This document shows, in pieces, positions 55,818-64,000 of a stretch of 64,000 nucleotides of DNA. This DNA comes from an uncultured Lachnospiraceae bacterium (GTDB lineage Bacteria; Bacillota; Clostridia; Lachnospirales; Lachnospiraceae). Under the pieces are notes generated by a model, which searched no databases, had not been told where the DNA came from, and saw only the letters and a list, made by a program, of their open reading frames with translations. The translations under genes and the position numbers were made by a program. Numbering within the stretch: the stretch's first letter is position 1; every line of letters starts with the position of its first letter. The stretch spans positions 54,640 through 118,639 of the forward strand of contig CAJUMJ010000004.1 of NCBI GenBank assembly GCA_910587095.1, in the 5' to 3' direction.

Positions 55818-58800
55818 ATGTATACCTGTTGTCTACAGATTTATCTTGCAGGGCATCCAAGTCACGCTTTGGACGTGATAAAAAAGATGCCCTCTTTAGA
55901 GCGTTTTACCCATATTTTTTCCGAGAGCGAGGAGCCGGAAGCTCCTCTGGCCGCAAAGGCCAATGTCATCATAGCCGATCTGGCAAATATGGATCTTTCC
56001 GTTTCGTTGCCGGTTCTTTTGCAAAACCGCGATTCCGGAGCTCAGCTTATTTTGCTTGCGCATAAAAAGCAGTTACAGGCTCTTTGCACTTCCCCGTATC
56101 TTGAAAACATCACGGATATATGGATTACTCCCATATCGGATGAGGAAGTCCGCTTCCGTTTCCTTCGCTGGCAGCAAAATTACAAGATGCGCCAGGATTT
56201 CTGGCAAACCAGCCATTATCTCGACGCGACAATCAACAATATACCGAATCTTGTCTGGTACAAAGACAAAGACGGCGTCCATAAGAAGGTAAACGACAGC
56301 TTCTGCAATACGGTCAACAAGCCCAAGGAACGGGTGGAAGGGCAGCGGCACGCCTACATATGGGATGTGGAGGAGGATGATCCGGCTTGCATCGAATCGG
56401 AGCATCAGGTCATGAGCCAGAAAAGAACCTGCGTATCGGAGGAAACGATCAAAGCCGGAGACGGCCTGCGGACATTGATGTGCTACAAGTCTCCCCTCTA
56501 TAATCTGGATAACAGCGTTATGGGCACCGTCGGCGTGGCAATCGATGTGACACAGGAGCGGGCGTACGAGCAGGAAATCATTAAGAAGAACAAAACCCTG
56601 GAAACCATCCTCGCAACAATAGACTGCGGCGTCATGAACCATAATCTGAATGGTTCACATATTCTGAACATAAACAAAGCCGCCCTCAAAATCCTCGGCT
56701 ACGAGACTCTGGAAGCTCTGCAGAAGGATGGCTTTGACCTGATCGCCGCCACAGTGGTTCCTGAAGACCAGGACTATCTGCGCGAAAGCATAAAAACACT
56801 GAAAAAAGCAGGGGATACCGTCAACGTAGAGTATCGCGTACGCCACAAAGACGGTGAAATACTCCATGTCATGGGCAACATTAAGCTGTACGAAGAAAAC
56901 GGCGAGCTCTTCTACCAGCGTTTTCTTCTCGACTGTACGGAGCAAAAGCTCCAGGAGAAGAAAAATAAGCGGCGCCAGATGGAACTGGTACAGGCGCTCA
57001 GCCTGGACTTTAATCTTGTCTGTTTTGTTGATCTCAAAACGGGCCTTGCCACGCCGGTTCGAGCGGTCGGCCCGGGAGCCAACAATATTTTTGACGGTAC
57101 CATCCCCTTGCGGGAAAGCATGGAGGCGTACATAGAGGAAAAAGTCTACGAGGAAGACCGGACAATGCTCCGGGAGGCCGTCTCCCTGGATAACCTGGAA
57201 AAACAACTGTCGGCCAGAAAGATATTCTCGACCAACTACCGTAAATTTGAAAATAATGAAATTGTCTACTTTCAGATGAAAGCCGTGAGCGTCAGTACGG
57301 AGGACGGCGGCCTAGGAATCGTGCTGGGCTTTCGCAGCGTAGATGCGGAAATGCGCCGGGAGATGGAACAAAATACCCTTCTTGAAACCGCTCTCTCCCA
57401 GGCTAACAGAGCCAGCAAAGCAAAAAGCATATTCCTGTCAAATATGTCGCATGATATCCGCACGCCGATGAATGCCATAGTCGGTTTTACAAACCTGGCC
57501 ATCATGCATATCGACAGGAAGGAACAGGTTGCCGAGTATCTGAAAAAAATCCAGACTTCGGGCAATCATCTGCTGAGTCTGATTAACGATATACTGGACA
57601 TGAGCCGCATCGAGAGCGGCAAAATTCATCTGGATGAAAAGCTATGCAGCCTTCCCGAAATTTTGTACGGCCTGCGCAACATTTTGCAGGCGGATATCCA
57701 CGCCAAACAGCTTGAGCTGCACATAGACACCGTAGATGTCGTCGATGAAAATATCTACTGCGACAAGTTAAGGCTCAATCAAGTGCTCTTAAATCTGCTC
57801 AGCAACGCCATAAAATATACGGGCGCCGGCGGAAATGTCAGTATACGGATCACGGAGAAAGCCGGTGCACCGGCGGGCTACGCCAACTACGAGTTCTCCA
57901 TCAGGGACAACGGCATCGGCATGAGTCCCGAGTTTGTAGAGCATATTTTCGAGCCGTTTGAGCGGGAACGCAACAGTACAATCAGTAAAATCCAGGGCAC
58001 CGGTCTTGGCATGGCGATCACCAAAAATATTGTGGACATGATGAACGGCACCATCGGAGTAACGAGCGAACAAGACGTCGGAAGCGAATTTACCGTTTCC
58101 TTCACTTTCCGGCTACACTCCGAAAAGCAGGAGGTATGCGTCATACCGGAGTTTAAAAACTGCAAGGCTCTGGTAGTCGACGACGATTTCAATACATGCG
58201 ACAGCGTCTCCTATATGCTGGGGCAACTTGGACTGCAGGCGGAATGGACCCTGTCCGGCAAGGAGGCCGTGCTGCGCAGCCACCAGGCAGTCATGCGCAA
58301 GACGGACTACGCGGTATACATTGTAGACTGGCTGCTTCCCGATATGAACGGCGTTGAAGTCACAAGACGTATCCGAAAGGAAACCGGCGACAACGTACCC
58401 GTCATCATTCTGACTGCGTACGACTGGTCCGATATCGAGACGGAGGCAAGGGAGGCAGGCGTTACGGCATTCTGCGGCAAACCCTTATTCCTCTCCGAAT
58501 TAAGCGCCTGTCTTCAGTCCGTGCTGCGGCCGGAAGCAGAGAACTCTGGCCACAAGCAGGAAGAAGCTGCGCTCCATCATACCGGAAAGCTTCTGCTCGC
58601 GGAAGACATAGAGATGAATCAGGAAATCGCAGTGGCAATTCTTGAAAACGCGGGCTTTCAGGTTGACGTGGCGGAGAACGGCCAGATTGCCGTCGATATG
58701 CTTGAAAATTCACAACCCGGCTATTATCAGGCCGTGCTGATGGATATCCAAATGCCTGTCATGGACGGATATGAGGCGACAAAGGCGATCCGCAACCTGA

Positions 58801-58955
58801 AAAACGACCGGCTTTCCTCCATTCCGATCATCGCCATGACGGCAAACGCGTTTATAGAAGACCAAAAAGCAGCCATAATGAGCGGTATGGACGGACATAT
58901 AGCCAAACCGATCGACATAGAGGCGTTGTTCAAAACGCTTGACAGCCTTCTTTAA
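55818..58955 (+). CDS. Cytoplasmic hybrid sensor kinase with two receiver domains
   Basis: The product is 1045 residues without membrane segments. Order: a receiver-like N-terminal domain (1-115) and PAS domains at about 135-250 and 255-370. A further PAS-like region reaches 510. The HisKA His near 544 in MSHDIRTPMNA is followed by an HATPase with NQVLLNLLSNAIKYT, DNGIGM and GTGLGMA. REC1 has Asp in YIVDWLLPDMNG near 837, and REC2 has Asp in VLMDIQMPVMDG near 975. GGAGTAAGGAAG precedes the ATG. The signal is likely intracellular. No output regulator is adjacent, but an Hpt protein is nearby. Confidence 0.93.
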   Translation: MYTCCLQIYLAGHPSHALDVIKKMPSLERFTHIFSESEEPEAPLAAKANVIIADLANMDLSVSLPVLLQNRDSGAQLILLAHKKQLQALCTSPYLENITDIWITPISDEEVRFRFLRWQQNYKMRQDFWQTSHYLDATINNIPNLVWYKDKDGVHKKVNDSFCNTVNKPKERVEGQRHAYIWDVEEDDPACIESEHQVMSQKRTCVSEETIKAGDGLRTLMCYKSPLYNLDNSVMGTVGVAIDVTQERAYEQEIIKKNKTLETILATIDCGVMNHNLNGSHILNINKAALKILGYETLEALQKDGFDLIAATVVPEDQDYLRESIKTLKKAGDTVNVEYRVRHKDGEILHVMGNIKLYEENGELFYQRFLLDCTEQKLQEKKNKRRQMELVQALSLDFNLVCFVDLKTGLATPVRAVGPGANNIFDGTIPLRESMEAYIEEKVYEEDRTMLREAVSLDNLEKQLSARKIFSTNYRKFENNEIVYFQMKAVSVSTEDGGLGIVLGFRSVDAEMRREMEQNTLLETALSQANRASKAKSIFLSNMSHDIRTPMNAIVGFTNLAIMHIDRKEQVAEYLKKIQTSGNHLLSLINDILDMSRIESGKIHLDEKLCSLPEILYGLRNILQADIHAKQLELHIDTVDVVDENIYCDKLRLNQVLLNLLSNAIKYTGAGGNVSIRITEKAGAPAGYANYEFSIRDNGIGMSPEFVEHIFEPFERERNSTISKIQGTGLGMAITKNIVDMMNGTIGVTSEQDVGSEFTVSFTFRLHSEKQEVCVIPEFKNCKALVVDDDFNTCDSVSYMLGQLGLQAEWTLSGKEAVLRSHQAVMRKTDYAVYIVDWLLPDMNGVEVTRRIRKETGDNVPVIILTAYDWSDIETEAREAGVTAFCGKPLFLSELSACLQSVLRPEAENSGHKQEEAALHHTGKLLLAEDIEMNQEIAVAILENAGFQVDVAENGQIAVDMLENSQPGYYQAVLMDIQMPVMDGYEATKAIRNLKNDRLSSIPIIAMTANAFIEDQKAAIMSGMDGHIAKPIDIEALFKTLDSLL

Positions 58956-58982
58956 AAGTTTTGCAAATGCGTAAAATAATAC

Positions 58983-59011
58983 TTTACATTTTATAAAATT
59001 TGTGCTATTCT
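58983..59011 (+). promoter_or_regulatory. Promoter of the cold-shock gene
   Basis: TTTACA and TATTCT with a 17-bp spacer, about 50 bp before the start codon. Confidence 0.75.
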
Positions 59012-59063
59012 ATGAATGTTGTCGGATCAACGTAATTTTTCTATTATTCTTGGAGGTAATGTT

Positions 59064-59264
59064 ATGAACAAAGGTACAGTAAAGTGGTTTAACAACCAAA
59101 AGGGCTACGGCTTCATCTCTGACGAACAGGGTAACGATGTATTCGTTCACTACTCCGGACTCAACATGGAAGGCTTTAAGTCTCTCGAAGAGGGCGCCGA
59201 GGTTGAGTATGAAGTGGTAAACGGTGAGAAGGGACCTCAGGCCGTAAACGTAACAAAGTTATAA
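59064..59264 (+). CDS. csp: Cold-shock protein (CspA/CspB family)
   Basis: The 66-residue OB-fold RNA chaperone has RNP1 KGYGFIS and RNP2 DVFVHYSGL, starting MNKGTVKWFNNQ. GGAGG precedes ATG 59064. Confidence 0.97.
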   Translation: MNKGTVKWFNNQKGYGFISDEQGNDVFVHYSGLNMEGFKSLEEGAEVEYEVVNGEKGPQAVNVTKL

Positions 59265-59393
59265 GAGCCGCCGGCTGCTTATAGCATCGATAATCAGTAT
59301 CACGATGTGCCTGTTCTTAAATATAATGTTCTTCTTAAACGTAAGGAATTTTATTTAGAATCAGCTATTGTTGTAACGGATTAGAGAAGAAAT

Positions 59394-59422
59394 AAAACCT
59401 GTCGAATCGGCAGGTTTTTTTC
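59394..59422. terminator. Terminator between csp and the HisA-like gene
   Basis: ACCTGTCGA/TCGGCAGGT stem followed by TTTTTTTC on the plus strand, with A-rich sequence on the other side, so usable by both convergent genes. The gap 59265-59393 shows no gene. Confidence 0.8.
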
Positions 59423-59444
59423 TTTTTGCTCTTTTTTTGTTCTC

Positions 59445-60287
59445 TTACGTTCGTTCCATATAGGACAGTACATCCTCAAAACGCATCTTCCCGCCAAACA
59501 AATCCAGGGCGCTCCCGATGGTCACATCCACCTTTCCTCTTCCCAGCTCTCTCAGGCGTTCCAAATCGTCAAAGCTGTGTACGCCGCCGGCGTAGGTGAC
59601 AGGTATTTTTCCCCAGTTTCCCAATAGTTTTGCCACCGGCTCCTCTATGCCGGCGCTCTTTCCCTCCACGTCCACCGCATGGATTAAAAATTCGTCGCAA
59701 TAACCGGAAAGCTCCTCAAGCGTCCGCTCCGAAAGCTCCACCGAAGTATATTTCTGCCATCTGTCGGTCACAATATAGTATCGTCCGCCTCTGTTTCGCA
59801 CGCTCAGATCCAGCACAAGCCGCTCCTTGCCGACTTTCTCCAAAAGCGCCCGGAGCCTGTCATAGCGGATCTCTCCGCCCGAAAAAACATAGGAGGTGAC
59901 GATCACATGGCTCGCTCCGGCGTTCAGGAAATCCGCCGCGTTCTCCGGATTAATCCCGCCGCCTGCCTGCAGTCCTCCCGGATAAGCCGAGAGCGCCGAA
60001 AGCGCCTGTCTCTTTGTCTCCTCGTAGTAGGCGGACGAGGCGGGATTTAATAAAATGACATGACCACCGCTTATCCGGCGGCTCCTGTAAAGCCCGGCAA
60101 AAAAAGCGGCGTCCTTTTCGGAAACAAAATTTTCCCGCGCTTTGTCACCTACGTCTTTCAGGCTCCCTCCTACGATCTGCTTGACAGCGCCGTTATGAAT
60201 ATCGATACAAGGACGAAATCTCATACCGGTGCCGGTGCACTCGGCGCTGTGAGCGCACCGAGCTGCTGCCATGGGTTTTCTTTTCAT
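59445..60287 (-). CDS. hisA: HisA-like isomerase (eukaryote-type)
   Basis: This 280-residue TIM-barrel protein has RFRPCIDIHNGAVKQIVGGS near the N-terminus, GGLQAGGGINPENAADFLNA, LVLDLSVRN and VTYAGGVHSFDDL, matching the variant of HisA found in yeast and some bacteria. It acts in histidine synthesis. ATG 60287 has GGAGGATAC upstream, giving about 20 extra residues before the core. No other his gene is adjacent. Confidence 0.85.
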   Translation of the reverse strand: MKRKPMAAARCAHSAECTGTGMRFRPCIDIHNGAVKQIVGGSLKDVGDKARENFVSEKDAAFFAGLYRSRRISGGHVILLNPASSAYYEETKRQALSALSAYPGGLQAGGGINPENAADFLNAGASHVIVTSYVFSGGEIRYDRLRALLEKVGKERLVLDLSVRNRGGRYYIVTDRWQKYTSVELSERTLEELSGYCDEFLIHAVDVEGKSAGIEEPVAKLLGNWGKIPVTYAGGVHSFDDLERLRELGRGKVDVTIGSALDLFGGKMRFEDVLSYMERT

Positions 60288-60457
60288 AAGTATCCTCCGT
60301 TCACTGGAATCAATTCCTGACAAATCCGCAATTTTCTGAAAAAAATGGCTGACGCATAATTTTGAAATCTAACAGACATAATAACACAAGAACAGGAAGT
60401 TTATCAAACATTCTGTTTTAGTTTAAAAAATGCACAATTGAGCAAAGGAGTGAAATC

Positions 60458-60973
60458 ATGAAAAGAATAAAAAAATACCTTTTTGTCTCTCTCATGGTGT
60501 TCAGTATGGCAGCGTTCACTGCCTGCGGCAGCAGAGACGCCGCAAACGACGGCAATAACGACCAGACAATCCAGGACGGAACGGATAACGGCGCTTCCGG
60601 TACGGATAACGGCACAGGTACGGGCACAGGTAATACGGGAACCGGCACAACTACCGGTACTGGTACAGGCAATGATACCACCGGCACAGGTACAGGCACA
60701 ACCACCGGCACGGATACAGACAATGATACCACCGGTGCCACAGGCGGCGCGCTTGACACCGACGGCACCGACATGAACGACAACGTAAATGACGTCACCG
60801 CGGGCGACACAAACGGCACCTCCATCGGGGACGACACGGGCAGCACTATCGGAGACGCGGTAGGCGATGCCGGCAACGCGGCATCCGACATCATAGACGA
60901 TGCCGCCTCCGGCGTGGAAAATATGGTGGACGACGTGACAGGAAACAGCAGCACTTCCTCCAAAGTGCGATGA
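60458..60973 (+). CDS. Thr/Gly/Asp-rich lipoprotein
   Basis: The 171-residue protein has a lipoprotein signal (lipobox FTAC, Cys23), then a low-complexity region of repeated TGTG(N/T)TG-type units, and a more ordered acidic helix (ASDIIDDAASGVENMVDDV). AAAGGAG precedes the ATG. It is probably an extended surface spacer; function unknown. Confidence 0.85.
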   Translation: MKRIKKYLFVSLMVFSMAAFTACGSRDAANDGNNDQTIQDGTDNGASGTDNGTGTGTGNTGTGTTTGTGTGNDTTGTGTGTTTGTDTDNDTTGATGGALDTDGTDMNDNVNDVTAGDTNGTSIGDDTGSTIGDAVGDAGNAASDIIDDAASGVENMVDDVTGNSSTSSKVR

Positions 60974-60984
60974 CACATTCTCGT

Positions 60985-61023
60985 AAAGAGTTCCCGAGGC
61001 TATGCCCCGAGAACTCTTTTTTC
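60985..61023. terminator. Bidirectional terminator between lipoprotein and fbp
   Basis: AGAGTTCCCGAGGC and GCCCCGAGAACTCT form a near-perfect stem, followed by TTTTTT on the plus strand. Confidence 0.88.
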
Positions 61024-61039
61024 TCTCTTACCGTCCCCT

Positions 61040-62998
61040 TTATCCTCTCTCTATCAAAACACCGTCCCTGTAAGCTTGCAAAAGCTCCTCGAGCTGATGA
61101 ATCGTCTCCTTAAGCTCCGCGCCGATATCCGTATCCGATATCTTCTGCCGCCTGACGGTAGTCTCCAAAATAAAGGAATCCGAAAAAATATCAGACTCGT
61201 TGCGGATTGCCGACTCTGTTGACTCGAAAGGCTCATGAGCCACCAGGCGCATCCCGTAGGAGTTTACCACCAACGTATATCCGGCAATCCCTGTCTTATC
61301 CTGGTATGCCTTGGAAAAGCCGCCGTCGATGACAAGGAGCTTTCCTCCGCATTTGACAGGCGTCTCACCCTTTTTGCGCTCCACCGGCACATGCCCATTC
61401 ACAATATGGGAATTGGTTTCATCAAGCCCAAACTCCTGCAGGATGCGGTTTACTACCATTTCACTGTCGAGAAGCCTGTAATAGGCGTTTTTCGTCTCCT
61501 TTTGGAGCGCTTTGTCCGTCACGAAGTAGCGCTCGAAGGTGGCCATTTTGTCCTTTCCGAAAACCGGGGAGTTGGGCCCCAACCAGATGTACCAGATAAT
61601 GTCCTGCCCTTTCAGTTTTTCCTGCAGATTGTGGGAATAGTAACCCTTTCTCGCGTAGTGTTCCAAAACGTCATAGAGCTCCTTGCCGCTGTACTCCTCC
61701 CCGTAGACGTTGACTTTGTTAAAGTTTCCCTCCTCATCCATTGGTACACAGCCATGATAGAGAAGGTTTGAATTGTAAACCTTATAAAGTCCGCCTTTGG
61801 AAAAGAGGAAACGCACATGCTTTTGCAGCTTCTCGCACTTAACAAACGCCTGGCGCAGACGCTCCATCACCTGCTCCTCCTCCGGGGTGAGCTCATAGGG
61901 CCTCTCCCTGTTCACGGTCGGGAAATCCACATCCTTCATGGGATAGGAGACGCCGTCGATCACAAGGGCTTTGTTCTCATAGTCAATACAGTTAAAGAGC
62001 AGTCTGTCCCGCATTCCGAACTCGGGTCTTCTCATAATCAACTGCCCTTCCAGCTTAAACTGGAGGATGGCGATCGCCTTGTGCATTTTCATGTCAAGGC
62101 TCAAATCCTTGGTGTCATAATCCGTATTGTATTTGATGGCGAAAGCCTCGCAGTCCGTATCCTTATAGACGTCCAGCGCAAAGGTGGCCAGCGGGATCAG
62201 GTTGATGCCGTAGCCTTCCTCGAGCGTGTCCAGATTGCCGTATCTGGCCGCCACGCGGATCACGTTGGCAATGCAGGCCAGATGGCCGCTCGCCGCTCCC
62301 ATCCACACGACATCGTGGTTGCCCCACTGCACATCCACCGAGTGATACTGGCAGAGAGTATCCATAATAATGTGCGGCCCCGGCCCCCTGTCGTAAATAT
62401 CGCCCACGATATGCAGATGGTCGATGACCAGACGCTGGATCAGATTGCTCAGCGCGACGATAAATTCCGGCGCCCTGCCGATTCTGATAATCGTGTGGAT
62501 AATCTCGTTGTAATAGGCTTCCTTGTCCTGGATCTCCGCCTTCTCCGTGATCAGCTCCTCAATGATATAGGCAAAGTCTTCCGGCAGCGCCTTCCTCACC
62601 TTGGAGCGGGTATATTTGGAAGATACCCGTTTCGTGATCTGCACGAGTCTGTGGAGCGTGATCTTGTACCAGTCCTCGATGGACTCCTCATCCTCCTGCT
62701 GCATGACGATATCAAGCTTCTCCTCCGGGTAGTAGATCAGTGTCGCCAGACTCTTTTTGTCTTTATTGCTCAAGGTATTTCCAAATTCCTCGTCAATCTT
62801 ACGCCGCACGGAGCCGGAACCGTTTTTCAGGATGTGGTTAAACTGCTCGTACTCCCCGTGAATATCCGTCATGAAGTGCTCCGTGCCCTTTGGCAGATTC
62901 AAAATCGACTGGAGGTTGATGATCTCCGTGGAAGCCGCCGCAATAGTCGGATACTGCTTTGCCAGACTTTTCAGGTATTTTAATTCTAAATCGTTCAT
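61040..62998 (-). CDS. fbp: Fructose-1,6-bisphosphatase class III
   Basis: The 652-residue gluconeogenic enzyme belongs to the class found in Firmicutes. Metallophosphatase motifs FMTDIHGEYEQF, VGDIYDRGPGPH and VQWGNHDVVWMG are followed by VNGHVPVERKKGE and LLVIDGGFSKAYQ. GAGGAGA precedes the ATG. It lies downstream of dapB on the same strand. Confidence 0.97.
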   Translation of the reverse strand: MNDLELKYLKSLAKQYPTIAAASTEIINLQSILNLPKGTEHFMTDIHGEYEQFNHILKNGSGSVRRKIDEEFGNTLSNKDKKSLATLIYYPEEKLDIVMQQEDEESIEDWYKITLHRLVQITKRVSSKYTRSKVRKALPEDFAYIIEELITEKAEIQDKEAYYNEIIHTIIRIGRAPEFIVALSNLIQRLVIDHLHIVGDIYDRGPGPHIIMDTLCQYHSVDVQWGNHDVVWMGAASGHLACIANVIRVAARYGNLDTLEEGYGINLIPLATFALDVYKDTDCEAFAIKYNTDYDTKDLSLDMKMHKAIAILQFKLEGQLIMRRPEFGMRDRLLFNCIDYENKALVIDGVSYPMKDVDFPTVNRERPYELTPEEEQVMERLRQAFVKCEKLQKHVRFLFSKGGLYKVYNSNLLYHGCVPMDEEGNFNKVNVYGEEYSGKELYDVLEHYARKGYYSHNLQEKLKGQDIIWYIWLGPNSPVFGKDKMATFERYFVTDKALQKETKNAYYRLLDSEMVVNRILQEFGLDETNSHIVNGHVPVERKKGETPVKCGGKLLVIDGGFSKAYQDKTGIAGYTLVVNSYGMRLVAHEPFESTESAIRNESDIFSDSFILETTVRRQKISDTDIGAELKETIHQLEELLQAYRDGVLIERG

Positions 62999-63044
62999 TG
63001 TCTCCTCTTTTCCGGAGCAAAAGAGTCTCCTATCATGTCAGTGT

Positions 63045-63800
63045 TTATCCGATCACGTCAGCCATATCATACATGCCTGCTGGCTTATCTTTCAAAAACT
63101 TCGCCGCCTCAATGGCTCCTTTGCCGAACACGGCCTTGGAATAAGCCCTGTGCGAGAAGGTGACCACCTCATCCGGCCCGGCAAAAATCACGTCGTGATC
63201 CCCGACGATAGTGCCGCCTCTCACGGCGCTTATGCCGATCTGCTTCGCCTCTCTCTTTTCCCTGACTTTGCTTCTGTCGTAAACATACTCGAATGCGCCT
63301 CCCATCCGCTCATTGACGGAATCCGCCAGCGCAAGCGCCGTGCCGCTTGGCGCGTCCACCTTCTGGTTGTGGTGCTTCTCCACAATCTCAATGTCAAAGC
63401 CCGCGGGTGAAAGCGTCTGCGCCGCCTCCTTTAACAGTTTAAGCAGCATATTGATGCCAAGGGACATGTTCGCGGATTTTAAAACCGCCACCTTCCCGGA
63501 CGTCTCTTTCACCTTCTCAAGCTGTTCTTCTGAAAGGCCGGTGGTGCACAACACACAAGGCACCTTGTGTTCCTCACAGTAATCCAACAGTCCGTCCACA
63601 GCCGCAGCCACCGAAAAGTCAATGACCACGTCCGCATCTACGCTGCACTCCGCGATGCTTTTAAATACCGGATACGGGTTTTTCCCCTCATCCCTGGCGT
63701 CCACACCCGCCACAATCTCAATCTCCCCGTCAGCCGCAATAAGCCCCGAGATGGTCTGCCCCATCTTGCCGTTACAGCCGTGCATAATCGCTCTTACCAT
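63045..63800 (-). CDS. dapB: 4-hydroxy-tetrahydrodipicolinate reductase
   Basis: The 251-residue enzyme of lysine and diaminopimelate synthesis has nucleotide-binding MHGCNGKMGQTI near residue 6, CTTGLSEEQLEK, and the substrate/catalytic segments EIVEKHHNQKVDAPSGTAL and GGTIVGDHDV. ATG 63800 has GGAGGAGG upstream. Confidence 0.97.
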   Translation of the reverse strand: MVRAIMHGCNGKMGQTISGLIAADGEIEIVAGVDARDEGKNPYPVFKSIAECSVDADVVIDFSVAAAVDGLLDYCEEHKVPCVLCTTGLSEEQLEKVKETSGKVAVLKSANMSLGINMLLKLLKEAAQTLSPAGFDIEIVEKHHNQKVDAPSGTALALADSVNERMGGAFEYVYDRSKVREKREAKQIGISAVRGGTIVGDHDVIFAGPDEVVTFSHRAYSKAVFGKGAIEAAKFLKDKPAGMYDMADVIG

Positions 63801-63840
63801 CTTGCATCCTCCTCCCCAAAAGTGAATTTCCTGTCGCAAC

Positions 63841-63859
63841 TTCCTCTGTGCGCCCCTGC
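63841..63859. repeat. Short dispersed repeat, copy 2
   Basis: TTCCTCTGTGCGCCCCTGC; mate at 54088-54106. CAA(C/A) precedes both copies. Confidence 0.6.
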
Positions 63860-63868
63860 CATAAAAAA

Positions 63869-63912
63869 TAGGCTTCGCCTATTCAACTCCCCTGCCCCTC
63901 AATCTTGAGGGG
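63869..63912. repeat. Two hairpins before the right-edge gene
   Basis: ATAGGCTTCGCCTAT (63869-63883) and CCCCTCAATCTTGAGGGG (63895-63912) are perfect small inverted repeats. Together with the dispersed repeat they may mark the edge of an inserted element. Confidence 0.5.
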
Positions 63913-63952
63913 TGGGGTTGTTTTCTGTCCCTTATTCCTTCATAATACTCTT

Positions 63953-64000
63953 ATGAACATCCTTCAAAAGATTTTTAAAGAACACTACGAAGAAATTGAA
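63953..64000 (+). CDS. Possible transposase, first 16 codons
   Basis: MNILQKIFKEHYEEIE runs off the edge. The ILQxIFxxHYEEI pattern resembles the start of IS91-type transposases. No clear ribosome binding site. Too short to be sure. Confidence 0.35.
   Translation, partial: MNILQKIFKEHYEEIE

Noticed and set aside
60418..60978. Two long minus-strand open frames rich in Val/Ser/Pro opposite the lipoprotein
   Set aside because: They mirror the ACC/GGT repeats of the Thr/Gly-rich gene; the plus-strand frame has a signal peptide, lipobox and ribosome binding site.
1..64000. CRISPR arrays, rRNA genes and riboswitches
   Set aside because: No regularly spaced repeat series, rRNA segments or recognisable riboswitch cores were seen on either strand.

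Overview
The window looks like a chromosomal segment of an endospore-forming Lachnospiraceae-type Clostridia. The grounds are gpr (spore protease) divergent from rpsT, class III fructose bisphosphatase, a DUF4366-like acidic membrane protein, YerC/DUF1836 regulators and AGGAGG-type ribosome binding sites. Assignment below family would need a database search.

Layout. 1-13.3 kb is host: partial gpr, rpsT, then a mostly minus-strand block (TPM-domain protein, zinc-ribbon membrane protein, a PurF homologue without its glutaminase cysteine, a degenerate GGDEF protein, RlmD, a small membrane protein, PcrA, an SPFH protein, a chemoreceptor, an EamA transporter and tRNA-Gly(CCC)). 13,968-53,576 is a complete-looking prophage of about 39.6 kb. 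It sits inside an ABC-transporter substrate-binding lipoprotein gene and splits it in frame into 13,369-13,967 and 53,577-54,012. 54-64 kb is host again: an Hpt protein, DUF1836, YerC, a large cytoplasmic hybrid kinase, a cold-shock protein, a HisA-like isomerase, a Thr/Gly-rich lipoprotein, Fbp, DapB and the first codons of a possible transposase.

Prophage, read from its right end. A large serine recombinase abuts attR. Next comes a three-gene HicA/HicB/SecB-like toxin-antitoxin-chaperone operon, a BRO/DinD-like gene, a type I toxin-antitoxin-like locus, a second S24 repressor, zinc-ribbon membrane proteins, a DUF4041-GIY-YIG protein and the divergent CI/Cro switch. Early genes run leftward on the minus strand: an HUH Rep, an RNase H-like protein, an HTH protein, PcfK/PcfJ-like proteins, an HNH-like protein and a RinA/ArpU-like regulator. 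Two more small-hydrophobic-peptide loci with convergent promoters follow. Then come TerS/TerL, portal, a head protein fused to a toxin-50 domain, scaffold, capsid, connector and tail genes, tape measure, baseplate, fibre, holin-like proteins and a two-domain endolysin. A 49-codon gene with its own promoter sits at the left end.

Main points for a second look: (1) in-frame, apparently reversible disruption of the lipoprotein gene, with an attP that reconstructs to a perfect palindrome; (2) the HicA-HicB-SecB-like operon with an operator in its promoter; (3) a type I locus at 49.5-49.8 kb in which the small RNA carries a direct repeat of the toxin start region; (4) a perfect 16-bp palindrome, GTTGCGACGTCGCAAC, four times in the prophage, twice in frame inside unrelated proteins; (5) a polymorphic-toxin domain on a structural protein followed by a translationally coupled 67-residue protein; (6) a TTTTTTC slippery site for a -1 frameshift in the tail chaperone gene. 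All coordinates and motifs were read by eye; no searches were run.
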